A stretch of DNA of 64,000 nt, taken from positions 2,356,001-2,420,000 of the forward strand of contig NZ_BAAAWE010000001.1 in NCBI RefSeq assembly GCF_039534915.1, in the 5' to 3' direction. Position numbers and translations under genes: made by a program. This DNA is from Streptomyces roseofulvus. GTDB taxonomy: Bacteria; Actinomycetota; Actinomycetes; Streptomycetales; Streptomycetaceae. This document shows positions 8,068 to 17,656 of the stretch, piece by piece. Position 1 is the first letter of the stretch. Each line of letters starts with the position of its first letter. The notes beneath the pieces were generated by a model. It searched no databases and had not been told where the DNA came from. It saw nothing but the letters and a program-made list of their open reading frames with translations.

Positions 8068-9693
8068 TCAGTGGTGGCCGTGGCCGCTCTGGATCTCCTT
8101 GTACTCCTCCTGGGTGGGCTTGGCGACCTGGTTGTCGTCGCCGTAGTAGCCCTTGTTGAGCTTGACCCGGAGCTTCTCCATCGCGCCGATCTTCCGCTGG
8201 ACGCCGTTCTCGTCGACGGCCGGCGGCAGCTCGGCGGGCGCGTACTGCTCGTGCGCGGTGAGCTTGTACAGCTCGCCCTGGCTGAGCGGCTCGTGGACCT
8301 CGACGAACTCACCGTGCGGCAGGCGCTTGATGATGCCGGACTCGCGCCCGTGCAGCACCTTGTCCTTGTCCCGGCGCTGGAGGCCGAGGCAGATCCGCTT
8401 GGTGACGATGAACGCGATGACCGGGCCGACGAAGAAGAAGATCCGCACGAACCAGGTGATCGAGTTGATCGACAGGTGGAAGTGGGTCGCCCAGAGGTCG
8501 TTTCCACCACCGACGAGCATGATCATGTACGCGGTGATCCAGGCGACACCGAAGGCGGTGCGCGTCGGAGCGTTGCGCGGGCGCTGCGCGATGTGGTGCT
8601 CGCGCTTGTCGCCGGTGATCCAGGACTCGATGAACGGGTAGACCGCGATGGCCGCGAGGACCACCGGGAAGATCACCAGCGGGATGAACACGCCCAGGAC
8701 CAGCGTGTGGCCCCACAGGTTGATCTCCCAGCCCGGCATGACACGGATCAGACCCTCGGCGAAGCCCATGTACCAGTCGGGCTGGGCGCCGGTGGACACC
8801 TGGTCCGGCCGGTACGGGCCGAGCGCCCAGATCGGGTTGATCGAGGCGATCGCCGCGATGATCGCGATGACACCGAAGACCAGGAAGAAGAAGCCTCCGG
8901 CCTTCGCCATGTACACGGGCAGCAGCGGCATGCCGACGACGTTCTTGTTCGTCCGGCCGGGGCCCTCGAAGTGCGTGTGCTTGTGGACGAACACCAGGAT
9001 GAGGTGCGCGACCACCAGGCCCAGCATGATGCCGGGGAGCAGCAGCACGTGCGCCGAGTAGAACCGGGCCACGAAGTCGCCGCCGGGGAACTCGCCGCCG
9101 AAGAGGAACATCGACAGGTAGGTGCCGACGATCGGCACGGACAGGATCGCGCCCTGCATGAAGCGGACACCGGTGCCGGAGAGCAGGTCGTCCGGGAGCG
9201 AGTAACCGGTGAAGCCGGTGAACATGCCCAGGAAGAACAGCAGGAAGCCGAACAGCCAGTTGATCTCACGCGGCTTGCGGAACGCGCCGGTGAAGAAGAC
9301 GCGCATCATGTGCACGAACATGCCGGCGAGGAAGATCAGCGCCGCCCAGTGGTGGATCTGCCGGATCAGCAGACCACCGCGCACCTCGAAGGAGATGTGC
9401 ATGGTCGAGTTGAACGCCTCGGACATCAGCTGTCCCTGGAGCGGGACGTACGAGCCGGCGTACTCCACCTCGTTCATCGACGGGTGGAAGAACATCGTCA
9501 GGTAGACGCCCGTCAGGATGATGATGAGGAAGCTGTAGAGGCAGATCTCGCCCAGCATGAAGGACCAGTGGTCCGGGAAGATCTTCCGCATGTTGGCCTT
9601 GGCCAGCGTGTAGATCCCCAGGCGGCCGTCGGCCCAGTCGGCCACCCGCTCACCGGCGGGGGCCTTCTTCTGCGTGTTGGTCACAGTGCTCAT
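8068..9693 (-). CDS. qcrB: Cytochrome bc1 complex cytochrome b subunit
   Basis: The product is 541 aa, with a membrane-embedded core of about eight to nine helices and the C-terminal extension typical of actinobacteria. It oxidises menaquinol in the bcc-aa3 supercomplex. Visible features are the haem-ligand helices around QIHHWAALIFLAGMFVHMMR and HVLLLPGIMLGLVVAHLILV, and the Qo-site tetrapeptide PDWY in place of the classical PEWY. A His-rich tail, GHGHH, ends the protein. The ATG at 9693 overlaps the qcrA stop as ATGA. Confidence 0.97.
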   Translation of the reverse strand: MSTVTNTQKKAPAGERVADWADGRLGIYTLAKANMRKIFPDHWSFMLGEICLYSFLIIILTGVYLTMFFHPSMNEVEYAGSYVPLQGQLMSEAFNSTMHISFEVRGGLLIRQIHHWAALIFLAGMFVHMMRVFFTGAFRKPREINWLFGFLLFFLGMFTGFTGYSLPDDLLSGTGVRFMQGAILSVPIVGTYLSMFLFGGEFPGGDFVARFYSAHVLLLPGIMLGLVVAHLILVFVHKHTHFEGPGRTNKNVVGMPLLPVYMAKAGGFFFLVFGVIAIIAAIASINPIWALGPYRPDQVSTGAQPDWYMGFAEGLIRVMPGWEINLWGHTLVLGVFIPLVIFPVVLAAIAVYPFIESWITGDKREHHIAQRPRNAPTRTAFGVAWITAYMIMLVGGGNDLWATHFHLSINSITWFVRIFFFVGPVIAFIVTKRICLGLQRRDKDKVLHGRESGIIKRLPHGEFVEVHEPLSQGELYKLTAHEQYAPAELPPAVDENGVQRKIGAMEKLRVKLNKGYYGDDNQVAKPTQEEYKEIQSGHGHH

Positions 9694-10742
9694 CCGCGCT
9701 CCCAGAAGGCGGGACCGACGGGCTCGTCGAAGTCGCCGTGCGCTTCGAGGAAGCCCTTGTCGTTCACGCCGATCCGCAGCTGCGGGAGGGCGTGACCGGC
9801 CGGGCCGAAGATGACTCGGGCGCCGTCGGACAGGTCGAAGGTGGACTGGTGGCACGGGCAGAGCACGTGGTGCGTCTGCTGCTCGTACAGCGAGATCGGG
9901 CAGCCGACGTGGGTGCAGATCTTCGAGAAGGCGACGATGCCCTCGTGCGACCACTCGAGCTCGCGCTTGTCCTTGATGTCCTCCGGCTGGATCCGGACGA
10001 TCATCAGGGCGGCCTTGGCGATCTCGGTCTGGAAGTTGTGGTCGTGCTCCGAGAGGCCCTCGGGCATCGCGAAGGTCAGCGAACCGACGGCGACGTCCTC
10101 GGGACGCAGCGGCTCGTGCGTGTTCATGTTGATGAGCAGCTTGCCCTTGGCCCACAGCGTGCTGCGGAGCTTCTTCTCGGGCAGCGGGCCCATGTCACGC
10201 AGCAGCACCACGCCGGAGAGCGGCACCAGGGCCAGCGCGCCGAAGAGGGTGTTGCGGATGAGCTTGCGGCGGCCGAAGCCGGACTCGGCGGCACCGGCCG
10301 CGAAGTCCGCCATGACCTTCGCCTTGACCTCGGGCGACGCCTCCATCGGGTGGCGCTCGTCCGCGATCTCGACGTCGGACATCAGGGTGCGGGCCCAGTG
10401 GACCGCGCCCGCGCCGATGAAGAAGAGCGCGAGACCGAGGGTCCAGCCGAGCGCGAAGTTGAGCGCGGACACGTGGCCGAAGGGCCAGATGTACACGTTC
10501 TTGTCGACCGGGAAGATCACGTACGAGGCGATGAAGCCGATGGTGGCCAGCATCGACAGCACGAACATGAAGGCGACGGCGCGCTCGGAGCGCCGGGCGG
10601 CCTTCTCGTCGATGTCCTGGACACGCGGCTTGTGGGGCGGAAGGCCCGGGTCGGCGAACGGGTTGTCCGCGACCTTCACCGCGCCGTGCGCGGTGTCCTG
10701 CCCTGCCGGCAGGTTCTCTTCAGGAATCTCTTGGGTACTCAT
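9690..10742 (-). CDS. qcrA: Rieske iron-sulfur subunit of the cytochrome bc1 complex
   Basis: The product is 350 aa. It has an N-terminal cytosolic extension, three membrane helices (about residues 55-215), then a Rieske domain with [2Fe-2S] ligands in CTHVGCPISLY and CPCHQSTFD. Three helices, rather than one, are characteristic of actinobacterial QcrA. A TAT-type twin-arginine-like GRRKLIRN precedes the third helix. It transfers electrons from menaquinol to QcrC. It overlaps both qcrC and qcrB by 4 nt. Confidence 0.96.
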   Translation of the reverse strand: MSTQEIPEENLPAGQDTAHGAVKVADNPFADPGLPPHKPRVQDIDEKAARRSERAVAFMFVLSMLATIGFIASYVIFPVDKNVYIWPFGHVSALNFALGWTLGLALFFIGAGAVHWARTLMSDVEIADERHPMEASPEVKAKVMADFAAGAAESGFGRRKLIRNTLFGALALVPLSGVVLLRDMGPLPEKKLRSTLWAKGKLLINMNTHEPLRPEDVAVGSLTFAMPEGLSEHDHNFQTEIAKAALMIVRIQPEDIKDKRELEWSHEGIVAFSKICTHVGCPISLYEQQTHHVLCPCHQSTFDLSDGARVIFGPAGHALPQLRIGVNDKGFLEAHGDFDEPVGPAFWERG

Positions 10743-11548
10743 GACTTCTTGGCCTTAGCGGTGTGGGCCGCGACCCAGATGGCAACTGCGATCAGCGCAC
10801 CCAGACCGAAGATCCAGGCGAACAGGCCCTCGGAGACGGGACCGAGGCCACCGAGCGAGAGGCCGCCCGGGCTGGGGGTCTCGTCGCCGTTGACGGCCTG
10901 CACGTACGCGATGATGTCCTTCTTCTCCTTCTCCGGCATGGTCGTGTCAGGGAAGGACGGCATGTTCTGCGGGCCGGTCTGCATGGCCTCGTAGAGGTGC
11001 TTCGGGCTGACGCCCTCGAGGGACGGGGCGTACTTGCCGTGGGTCAGCGCGCCACCCTCACCGGTGAAGTTGTGGCACTGCGCGCAGTTGGTGCGGAACA
11101 GCTCGCCACCCTTGGCGATGTCGGCGCCCTCGGGGCTGTACTCGCCCTCCTTGGGCGTGATGGGGCCGGCACCGAGGGAGGCGACGTACGCCGCGAGCTG
11201 ATCGATCTCAGCCTGCGTGTAGATGACCTTCTTCTTCGGGACCTGGGCACCCGGCTGCTGCGCCGGCATACGGCCGGTGCCGACCTGGAAGTCGACGGCC
11301 GCGGAGCCGACGCCGACCAGGGACGGGCCGTCAGTGGTGCCCTGACCGCCGGTTCCGTGGCAGCTGGCGCAGCCGACGGAGTAGAGCTTCTTGCCCTCCT
11401 CGATGGCGAGGGACTGGGCGGTTTCATCGGCCTTCGCCGTGCCCGCGGGCGCGAACGCGGCGTACAGCCCCCCCGTGGCCGCCAGCGCGAGAAGTAGGAC
11501 GACGACCGCCGCCAGCGGATGGCGTCGTCGTGCGGAGAGCTTTTTCAC
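10739..11548 (-). CDS. qcrC: Dihaem cytochrome c subunit of the bcc complex
   Basis: The product is 269 aa, GTG start. It has an N-terminal membrane anchor, two haem-c motifs (CASCHGTGG and CAQCHNF) with Met-bearing distal segments, and a C-terminal helix (FAWIFGLGALIAVAIWVAAH). As a dihaem cytochrome cc it passes electrons from the Rieske centre directly to the CuA of cytochrome aa3, with no soluble cytochrome c. It follows ctaE by 74 bp and overlaps qcrA by 4 nt. Confidence 0.96.
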   Translation of the reverse strand: MKKLSARRRHPLAAVVVLLLALAATGGLYAAFAPAGTAKADETAQSLAIEEGKKLYSVGCASCHGTGGQGTTDGPSLVGVGSAAVDFQVGTGRMPAQQPGAQVPKKKVIYTQAEIDQLAAYVASLGAGPITPKEGEYSPEGADIAKGGELFRTNCAQCHNFTGEGGALTHGKYAPSLEGVSPKHLYEAMQTGPQNMPSFPDTTMPEKEKKDIIAYVQAVNGDETPSPGGLSLGGLGPVSEGLFAWIFGLGALIAVAIWVAAHTAKAKKS

Positions 11549-11622
11549 GGATTACCCCGGTGTCAGGATCTTCTGCGTCGATGCTTGCTGGATGTCGGTC
11601 CGCCGCGTCGGGCGGTGACCGA

Positions 11623-12243
11623 CTACTTGATCATGTAGATCGTGGCGAAGAGGCCGATCCAGACGACATCGACGAAGTGCCAGTAGTAGGACACGACGAT
11701 GGCGGCGGTTGCCTGCTCGTGAGTGAACCTCTTGGCGGCGTAGGTCCGGCCGAGGACCAGCAGGAAGGCGATGAGACCGCCCGTCACGTGCAGGCCGTGG
11801 AAGCCGGTGGTCAGGTAGAACACCGTGCCGTACGGGTCCGACGAGAGCGAGAGGCCCTCGTGCTTGACCAGCTCGGTGTACTCCAGGACCTGGCCGCCGA
11901 TGAAGATCGCACCCATCACGAACGTGATGATGAACCACGTCCGGAGCTTCTTCACGTCGCCCCGCTCGGCGGCGAAGACGCCGAGCTGGCAGGTCAGGGA
12001 GGAGAGCACCAGGATCGTGGTGTTGGTCGCCGAGAACGGGAAGTTCAAGGCCGCGGCCTTTTCCGCCCAGAACTCGGGACCGGTCACCGATCGCAGGGTG
12101 AAGTACATCGCGAAGAGGGCCGCGAAGAACATCAGCTCGGAACTCAGCCAGATGATGGTTCCGACGCTGGTGAGGTTCGGTCGATTGACCGACGGGTGCG
12201 CGTGCCCGGTTTCTACTGTCGTTACTGTCGCCACGACCGACAT
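11623..12243 (-). CDS. ctaE: Cytochrome c oxidase subunit III
   Basis: The product is 206 aa with five membrane helices, typical of actinobacterial CtaE. It starts [11 protein letters not shown] and carries [40 protein letters not shown] and [15 protein letters not shown]. It heads the ctaE-qcrC-qcrA-qcrB operon, so aa3 subunit III is expressed with the bcc complex. No Shine-Dalgarno is evident and the ATG lies inside a 19-bp palindrome. Confidence 0.95.
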   Translation of the reverse strand: MSVVATVTTVETGHAHPSVNRPNLTSVGTIIWLSSELMFFAALFAMYFTLRSVTGPEFWAEKAAALNFPFSATNTTILVLSSLTCQLGVFAAERGDVKKLRTWFIITFVMGAIFIGGQVLEYTELVKHEGLSLSSDPYGTVFYLTTGFHGLHVTGGLIAFLLVLGRTYAAKRFTHEQATAAIVVSYYWHFVDVVWIGLFATIYMIK

Positions 12244-12253
12244 TATGTCGGTC
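12235..12253. promoter_or_regulatory. Perfect 19-bp palindrome over the ctaE start codon
   Basis: GACCGACAT-T-ATGTCGGTC reads the same on both strands apart from the central base, and includes the ctaE ATG (12241-12243). It could be an operator or an RNA hairpin that hides the start codon. No regulator was identified. Confidence 0.5.
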
Positions 12254-12445
12254 GCTTATCCCGCCCTCACTCCGGGGGGTGCCGTTCGGAGTGTCAGAGG
12301 GGTGTGTCCTGCCCGAACGGCCCATCCGGAGGCCCTCCCGACACCCTTCGAACAGGTGTTGAACGGGTGTTGACGGGGTGTGGAGCGGAGTAGCATCCCG
12401 CGCACCGGTCGAGGACGGCCGGCCCGCCTTCCGGACGGAGGAACG

Positions 12446-12847
12446 ATGCAGTCGAGTGCCACGGTCCTGGTCTACAGCGACGACGCGAACACCCGGGAGC
12501 AGGTCCGGCTCGCCGCCGGGCGGCGGCCCGCGGCGGACGTGCCCCCGGTGGAGTTCGTGGAGTGCGCCACGCTCCCGGCCGTGCTGAAGCGGCTCGACGA
12601 GGGCGGGATCGACGTCTGCGTGCTGGACGGCGAGGCCGTCCCGGCGGGCGGCATGGGCGTCTGCCGGCAGATCAAGGACGAGATCTTCCACTGCCCGCCG
12701 GTGCTGCTGCTGATCGGCCGCCCGCAGGACGCCTGGCTGGCCACCTGGAGCCGCGCGGACGCGGCGGTCACCCTTCCGGTGGAACCGGTCGAGTTCGCGG
12801 CGTCCCTGGCGACCCTGCTCCGCACCCGCCTCTCGATCGACGCGTGA
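12446..12847 (+). CDS. Orphan receiver-like (pseudo-response-regulator) protein
   Basis: The product is 133 aa and consists of a single CheY-like fold. The acidic pair is in VYSDDANTRE and the putative phosphoacceptor in CVLDGEAVPAGGM. The usual KP dipeptide near the end is replaced by LP (VTLPVEPVEF), so the catalytic Lys appears absent. There is no output domain and no adjacent kinase. It is divergent from ctaE and convergent with the L,D-transpeptidase. RBS GGAGGA precedes the ATG. It may be a phosphorylation-independent adaptor linked to respiration; this is inferred from position only. Confidence 0.8.
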   Translation: MQSSATVLVYSDDANTREQVRLAAGRRPAADVPPVEFVECATLPAVLKRLDEGGIDVCVLDGEAVPAGGMGVCRQIKDEIFHCPPVLLLIGRPQDAWLATWSRADAAVTLPVEPVEFAASLATLLRTRLSIDA

Positions 12848-12979
12848 CCCCCGCGGGGGGCCGGGCGCCGGGGTCGTAGCGGCGGGACCGTGGCGCCAGG
12901 CCGTGACAGGCGTAGCGGCAGGAGCGGGGCGTCAGGGGCGTGGCAGCGGGGTCGTAGCGCCTGGCGAGTGAGCCGAAGG

Positions 12980-13008
12980 GCGCGCCGGGGGAACACCCCC
13001 GAGCGCGC
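12980..13008. terminator. GC-rich hairpin between receiver gene and L,D-transpeptidase gene
   Basis: GCGCGCC-GGGGG-AACA-CCCCC-GA-GCGCGC forms a long interrupted stem. A second short hairpin, GGCCCG/CGGGCC, follows at 13012-13034. It sits between convergent genes. The upstream 12855-12960 stretch has degenerate TCGTAGCG-type repeats and no recognisable gene. Confidence 0.45.
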
Positions 13009-13088
13009 GCAGGCCCGTGAGGAACGAGCGGGCCGAGCACGGTCGGGGGTGTGAGCCCGGCTCACAGCGCCCGGAGGCGAACCGAGCC

Positions 13089-14342
13089 CTAAAGACTGGG
13101 CCGGAGGCGGGCTTTGGCGTCCTCGGTGGCCGTGGGGTCGCCCTTCTCGGCCACCAGGGCGCTGCCCCGGCGCCACTTGTCCCAGGACAGGTTCCAGTCG
13201 CCGAAGCCGTTGCCGAAGGGGTCCATCATGTCCCCGTAGCTGTTGACGGTCTTCACGATGTCGCCGGGGCGGACGGTCTCGTAGAACCAGGCGGCGTTGC
13301 CGGTGGACATGCCCACGCAGCCGTGGCTGACGTTGGCGACGCCCTGGGAGCCCACGGACCAGGGGGCGGCGTGGACGTACTCGCCGCTCCAGGTGACCCG
13401 GGTGGCGTAGTACACGGGCAGGTCGTACGACTCCGAACTGCCCTCGGAGATGCCGATGCTGGTGCCGCGCATCCGGACGTAGTACTCCTTGCCGAGCACC
13501 ACCTTGATCCCGTTACGGGTGGAGAAGCCCGGTTTTCCGGTGGTCACCGGAATGGTGTTGATCACTTCTCCGTTCCGCCGCACCGTCATGTAGTGCGACT
13601 CCGCGTCCGCCACGGCCTCGATCCGGTCGCCGATCTTCAGCCGGAGCGGCTTGGACGGGCCGCCGTACAGCTTGTCGCCGACGCGGAGGCCGTCGAGGTT
13701 GCCGGTGACGGAGACGAGCGTGCCGGCCGGCCAGTACTCCTTGGGCCGGAAGTGCAGCTTCTTGTCGTCCACCCAGTACCAGGAGCCCTCGACGGCGGGC
13801 GTGGAGCGGACCTTGAGGGCCCGCTCGACGACGGCGCGCGCGGCCCGGTCCTTGACGGGCAGGCTGAGGTCGGCGGTGATCGGCTGCCCGACGCCGTACG
13901 TGCCCGCCTCCGGCCCGAAGGTGACGGTCAGGGCCCTTTTGGCCGGGGCCGTCTCGAACGTGTACGTACGGCCGCCAGGGGCCCCGTCCTCGTCCTCCGT
14001 GGCCACTCTGACGGTGTAACGGGTCCCGGCGGCCAGGGAGCCCGTGGAGCGCCAGGTGCGCCCGTCCGCGGTCAGTTCGCCCGCCAGGTGCCGGCCCGCC
14101 GCGTCCGTGGCGGTGACGTCGGTGATCCGCCCGTCGTCGCCCTTGGAGGTGATCTCCAGCGGCTTCGTCGGGTCCAGCCGGGTGCCGTCGGCGGCCGCGA
14201 AGGCGATCTGGTCGGCCGCGTCGTACGGGCTCGCCGACAGCGGGTGCCCGTCCGGGCCCGCGCACGCCGCCGCGCCCGCGGTGACGGTGAGGGCCAGGAG
14301 GGTGCAGCTCAGAACAGTCCGAATGCGCGGCGTGTCGTTCAT
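13089..14342 (-). CDS. Lipoprotein L,D-transpeptidase (Ig-like domains plus YkuD domain)
   Basis: The product is 417 aa. The lipobox is in VTAGAAACAGPDGH. Two Ig-like domains span about residues 45-250, including FGPEAGTYGVGQPITADLS. A C-terminal YkuD catalytic domain has the motif SHGCVGMSTGNAAWFY, with nucleophile C342 and H340. The enzyme makes 3-3 crosslinks in peptidoglycan on the outer face of the membrane, as Ldt of mycobacteria does. It lies between the two cytochrome operons but is separated from ctaF by a terminator, so it is likely transcribed on its own. Confidence 0.93.
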   Translation of the reverse strand: MNDTPRIRTVLSCTLLALTVTAGAAACAGPDGHPLSASPYDAADQIAFAAADGTRLDPTKPLEITSKGDDGRITDVTATDAAGRHLAGELTADGRTWRSTGSLAAGTRYTVRVATEDEDGAPGGRTYTFETAPAKRALTVTFGPEAGTYGVGQPITADLSLPVKDRAARAVVERALKVRSTPAVEGSWYWVDDKKLHFRPKEYWPAGTLVSVTGNLDGLRVGDKLYGGPSKPLRLKIGDRIEAVADAESHYMTVRRNGEVINTIPVTTGKPGFSTRNGIKVVLGKEYYVRMRGTSIGISEGSSESYDLPVYYATRVTWSGEYVHAAPWSVGSQGVANVSHGCVGMSTGNAAWFYETVRPGDIVKTVNSYGDMMDPFGNGFGDWNLSWDKWRRGSALVAEKGDPTATEDAKARLRPSL

Positions 14343-14393
14343 GACCTCACGCTAAGGACAGTTCCGCGCGCGGGCGCGCCGAGCGCGGCAAAA

Positions 14394-14435
14394 GAGGGGC
14401 CCGGCCGCTTCGCGTACGAAGTGACCGGGCCCCTC
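14394..14435 (-). terminator. Terminator of the ctaCDF operon
   Basis: Arms GAGGGGCCCGGCCGCTTCG and CGAAGTGACCGGGCCCCTC pair with two mismatches, 15 bp after the ctaF stop and upstream of the L,D-transpeptidase start. Confidence 0.75.
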
Positions 14436-14449
14436 GGGGTGTTGCAGCC

Positions 14450-14848
14450 CTACTGGTTCTGGTTCTCACCGCGGTAGAACTCGAAGACCCAGCCCCAGAT
14501 GCCGACGAGGATCAGCGGGGCGGAGAAGTACATGATCCACCAGCCCATCGCGACCGCGAGGAACGCGAGGGCACCGCCGATGGCCAGCGAGAGCGGCTGC
14601 CAGCTGTGGGGGGCGAAGAAGCCCACCTCGCCGGCCTCGTCCGCGACGTCGGCCTCCTTGTCGTCCTGCGCCATCGCGTCGACCCGCTTGGCCGTGAAGG
14701 CCAGGTAGTAGCCGATCATGATGGCCAGGCCGAAGGCCAGGAAGAGCGCCGTCGTGCCGACCGGCTCCTTGGACCAGACGCCGTACAGGATCGCCATGGC
14801 AAGGATGAAGACGCTCAGCCAGATGAACATCTTGCCCTGGATCTTCAC
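14450..14848 (-). CDS. ctaF: Cytochrome c oxidase subunit IV (actinobacterial type)
   Basis: The product is 132 aa with four membrane helices. It starts [20 protein letters not shown] and ends with [15 protein letters not shown], typical of actinobacterial CtaF, a structural subunit of cytochrome aa3. It overlaps the ctaD stop by 4 nt and is the last gene of ctaC-ctaD-ctaF. Confidence 0.93.
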   Translation of the reverse strand: MKIQGKMFIWLSVFILAMAILYGVWSKEPVGTTALFLAFGLAIMIGYYLAFTAKRVDAMAQDDKEADVADEAGEVGFFAPHSWQPLSLAIGGALAFLAVAMGWWIMYFSAPLILVGIWGWVFEFYRGENQNQ

Positions 14849-16578
14849 TTGCCGGCCTCCTTGCTGCCCGTGAGGGCCGCGGCCTCGTGCGGCTTGTTCT
14901 CCAGCTGGTCGACAGCCGCGATCTCAGGGTGGTGCAGGTCGAACGCCGGGGATTCGGAACGGATCCGCGGCAGGGTGAGGAAGTTGTGCCGCGGCGGCGG
15001 GCAGGACGTCGCCCACTCGAGCGAACGGCCATAGCCCCACGGGTCGTCGACCTCGATCTTCTTGCCGTACTTGGCGGTCTTCCACACGTTGTAGAAGAAC
15101 GGCAGCATCGACAGGCCGAGGAGGAACGACGAGATCGTCGAGATCGTGTTCAGCGCGGTGAAGCCGTCGGCGTCCAGGTAGTCCGCGTAACGACGCGGCA
15201 TGCCCTCGGCACCGAGCCAGTGCTGCACCAGGAAGGTGCCGTGGAAGCCCACGAACAGCGTCCAGAACGTGATCTTGCCGAGGCGCTCGTCGAGCATCTT
15301 GCCCGTGAACTTCGGCCACCAGAAGTGGAAGCCGGAGAACATCGCGAAGACGACGGTGCCGAAGATGACGTAGTGGAAGTGCGCCACGACGAAGTACGAG
15401 TCGGAGACGTGGAAGTCCATCGGGGGCGAGGCCAGGATGACGCCGGTCAGACCACCGAAGGTGAAGGTGATCAGGAAGCCGACAGCCCACAGCATCGGGG
15501 TCTCGAAGGACAGCGAGCCCTTCCACATCGTTCCGATCCAGTTGAAGAACTTCACGCCGGTCGGTACGGCGATGAGGAACGTCATGAAGGAGAAGAACGG
15601 GAGGAGCACGCCACCGGTGACGTACATGTGGTGCGCCCACACGGTCACGGACAGACCGGCGATCGCGATGGTCGCGGCCACCAGACCGATGTAGCCGAAC
15701 ATCGGCTTGCGGCTGAAGACCGGGATGACCTCGGAGATGATGCCGAAGAACGGCAGGGCGATGATGTACACCTCTGGGTGTCCGAAGAACCAGAAGAGGT
15801 GCTGCCAGAGCAGTGCGCCGCCGTTGGCCGCGTCGAAGACGTGGGCACCGAACTTGCGGTCCGCCTCAAGGGCGAAGAGCGCCGCCGCCAGGACCGGGAA
15901 GGCGAGCAGGACCAGGACACCGGTCAGCAGCACGTTCCAGGTGAAGATCGGCATGCGGAACATCGTCATGCCCGGAGCGCGCATGCAGATGATCGTGGTG
16001 ATGAAGTTCACCGAACCGAGGATCGTGCCGAAGCCGGAGAAGGCCAGACCCATGATCCACATGTCGGCGCCGACACCCGGCGAGCGGACGGCGTCCGACA
16101 GCGGGGAGTAGGCGAACCAGCCGAAGTCGGCCGCACCCTGGGGGGTGAGGAAGCCGGCCACCGCGATGATCGAGCCGAAGAGGTACAGCCAGTACGCGAA
16201 CATGTTCAGCCGCGGGAACGCCACGTCGGGCGCGCCGATCTGCAGCGGCATGATCCAGTTGGCGAAACCGGCGAACAGCGGCGTCGCGAACATCAGCAGC
16301 ATGATCGTGCCGTGCATCGTGAACGCCTGGTTGAACTGCTCGTTCGACATGATCTGCGTGCCCGGACGGGCCAGCTCGGCGCGCATGAAGAGCGCCATCA
16401 GGCCGCCGATGATGAAGAACACGAACGAGGTGACCAGGTACATCGTACCGATGGTCTTGTGGTCGGTGGTGGTCAGCCACTTCACCACCACATTGCCGGG
16501 CTGCTTGCGGCGGACGGGCAGCTCGTTCTCGTACGAGTCCTCAGCCGCGGCACCCTTGGTTTCGTTGGGGATGCTCAC
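14845..16578 (-). CDS. ctaD: Cytochrome c oxidase subunit I
   Basis: The product is 577 aa with twelve membrane helices. It is the catalytic haem a/a3-CuB subunit of the terminal oxidase. Hallmarks are the CuB and active-site Tyr segment [28 protein letters not shown], and the haem-ligand helix [16 protein letters not shown]. The actinobacterial C-terminal tail ([11 protein letters not shown]) is present. Overlaps of 4 nt on both sides couple it to ctaC and ctaF. Confidence 0.98.
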   Translation of the reverse strand: MSIPNETKGAAAEDSYENELPVRRKQPGNVVVKWLTTTDHKTIGTMYLVTSFVFFIIGGLMALFMRAELARPGTQIMSNEQFNQAFTMHGTIMLLMFATPLFAGFANWIMPLQIGAPDVAFPRLNMFAYWLYLFGSIIAVAGFLTPQGAADFGWFAYSPLSDAVRSPGVGADMWIMGLAFSGFGTILGSVNFITTIICMRAPGMTMFRMPIFTWNVLLTGVLVLLAFPVLAAALFALEADRKFGAHVFDAANGGALLWQHLFWFFGHPEVYIIALPFFGIISEVIPVFSRKPMFGYIGLVAATIAIAGLSVTVWAHHMYVTGGVLLPFFSFMTFLIAVPTGVKFFNWIGTMWKGSLSFETPMLWAVGFLITFTFGGLTGVILASPPMDFHVSDSYFVVAHFHYVIFGTVVFAMFSGFHFWWPKFTGKMLDERLGKITFWTLFVGFHGTFLVQHWLGAEGMPRRYADYLDADGFTALNTISTISSFLLGLSMLPFFYNVWKTAKYGKKIEVDDPWGYGRSLEWATSCPPPRHNFLTLPRIRSESPAFDLHHPEIAAVDQLENKPHEAAALTGSKEAGK

Positions 16579-17540
16579 AGTTGGTTCTTCTCCGCGTTCC
16601 TGGCCGGGTCCGTCTGCTCGATGCCGGACGGAATGTAGCCGGTCTGGCCCTTCTCAGCCAGCTCCTTCAGGTGCGCCTGGTAGCGCTCCGGGGAGACCAC
16701 CTTGACGTTGAAGAGCATCCGGGAGTGGTCGACACCGCACAGCTCGGCGCACTTGCCGAGGAAGGTGCCCTCCTGGGTCGGGGTCACCTCGAAGACGTTG
16801 GTGTGGCCCGGGATGACGTCCTGCTTGAAGAGGAACGGCACCACCCAGAAGGAGTGGATGACGTCGCGCGAGGTCAGGACGAAGCGGACCTTCTCGCCCT
16901 TCGGCAGCCACAGGGTCGGGCCCGGGTTGCCGGTCTGCGGGTTCCGGTCGCCGGGGATGCCGGCGTCGTAGACGCCGCCCGCGTTGGCCGGGAACGCGTC
17001 CAGGTACTTGTCCGGGATCGCCGCGAGGTTCTCGTCCTTCTTCGCGTCACCCTCGACGCCGGGGACGTCCTCGATGTAGTTGAAGCCCCAGCTCCACTGG
17101 TAGCCGACCACGTTGATGGTGTGGGCCGGCTTCGGGGAGAGCTCCAGGAGCTTCGACTCGTCGCGCGCGGTGAAGTAGAAGAGCACCGAGACGATGATGA
17201 GGGGGGTGACCGTGTACAGCGCCTCGATGGGCATGTTGTAGCGGGTCTGCGGAGGTACCTCGACCTTGGTCCTGCTGCGCCGGTGGAAGATGGTCGCCCA
17301 CAGGATGAGGCCCCACACCAGGATGCCGGTGAGGAGCGCGGCGGCCCAGGAGCCCTGCCACAGGGAGAGGATCCGAGGCGCCTCTTCCGTGACGGGGGTG
17401 GGCATGCCAAGGCGGGGGAAGTCTTCCCAGTTGTACGAGCAGCCGGTGGCTGTCGCCAGGATCAGGCCCGCAGTCAGCACCTGCGGCAGCTTCCGCCGCA
17501 TCGGGCGCCGCGACGAGCGGTCGGAGCCGTTGGGACTCAC
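16575..17540 (-). CDS. ctaC: Cytochrome c oxidase subunit II (lipoprotein)
   Basis: The product is 321 aa, GTG start. The lipobox LATATGC gives a lipid-anchored N-terminus. Two membrane helices follow, then a CuA cupredoxin domain: [15 protein letters not shown] and [14 protein letters not shown] hold the His, the two Cys, the second His and the Met ligands. It accepts electrons from QcrC. It is the first gene of ctaCDF and faces a 323-bp divergent intergenic region. Confidence 0.97.
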   Translation of the reverse strand: MSPNGSDRSSRRPMRRKLPQVLTAGLILATATGCSYNWEDFPRLGMPTPVTEEAPRILSLWQGSWAAALLTGILVWGLILWATIFHRRSRTKVEVPPQTRYNMPIEALYTVTPLIIVSVLFYFTARDESKLLELSPKPAHTINVVGYQWSWGFNYIEDVPGVEGDAKKDENLAAIPDKYLDAFPANAGGVYDAGIPGDRNPQTGNPGPTLWLPKGEKVRFVLTSRDVIHSFWVVPFLFKQDVIPGHTNVFEVTPTQEGTFLGKCAELCGVDHSRMLFNVKVVSPERYQAHLKELAEKGQTGYIPSGIEQTDPARNAEKNQL

Positions 17541-17627
17541 GTAGCGCCTTCCCGAGAGTCTCGGCCCGCGTTTGGTCGGCCACGGCCGTCCGTCTCGCTG
17601 GTCGGTCGCCGCCCCGGCCGCGGGCAG

Positions 17628-17656
17628 GGGTTTGGATGTTTATGCGGACCAAACCC
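17628..17656. promoter_or_regulatory. Inverted repeat in the ctaC / cysteine-desulfurase intergenic region
   Basis: GGGTTTGG-N13-CCAAACCC is perfect over both 8-nt arms and lies in the only AT-richer patch of the 323-bp gap (17541-17863). A further TTTGGGG follows at 17669. The spacing of half-sites suggests a dimeric repressor or activator for ctaCDF. A TAGGGT hexamer for ctaC overlaps the right arm on the minus strand. The rest of the gap shows no gene. Confidence 0.5.

Noticed and set aside
8068..17540. Rex-type redox operator (TTGTG-N8-CACAA) near the cytochrome genes
   Set aside because: No matching palindrome was found by eye in the intergenic regions; the palindromes present have other sequences.
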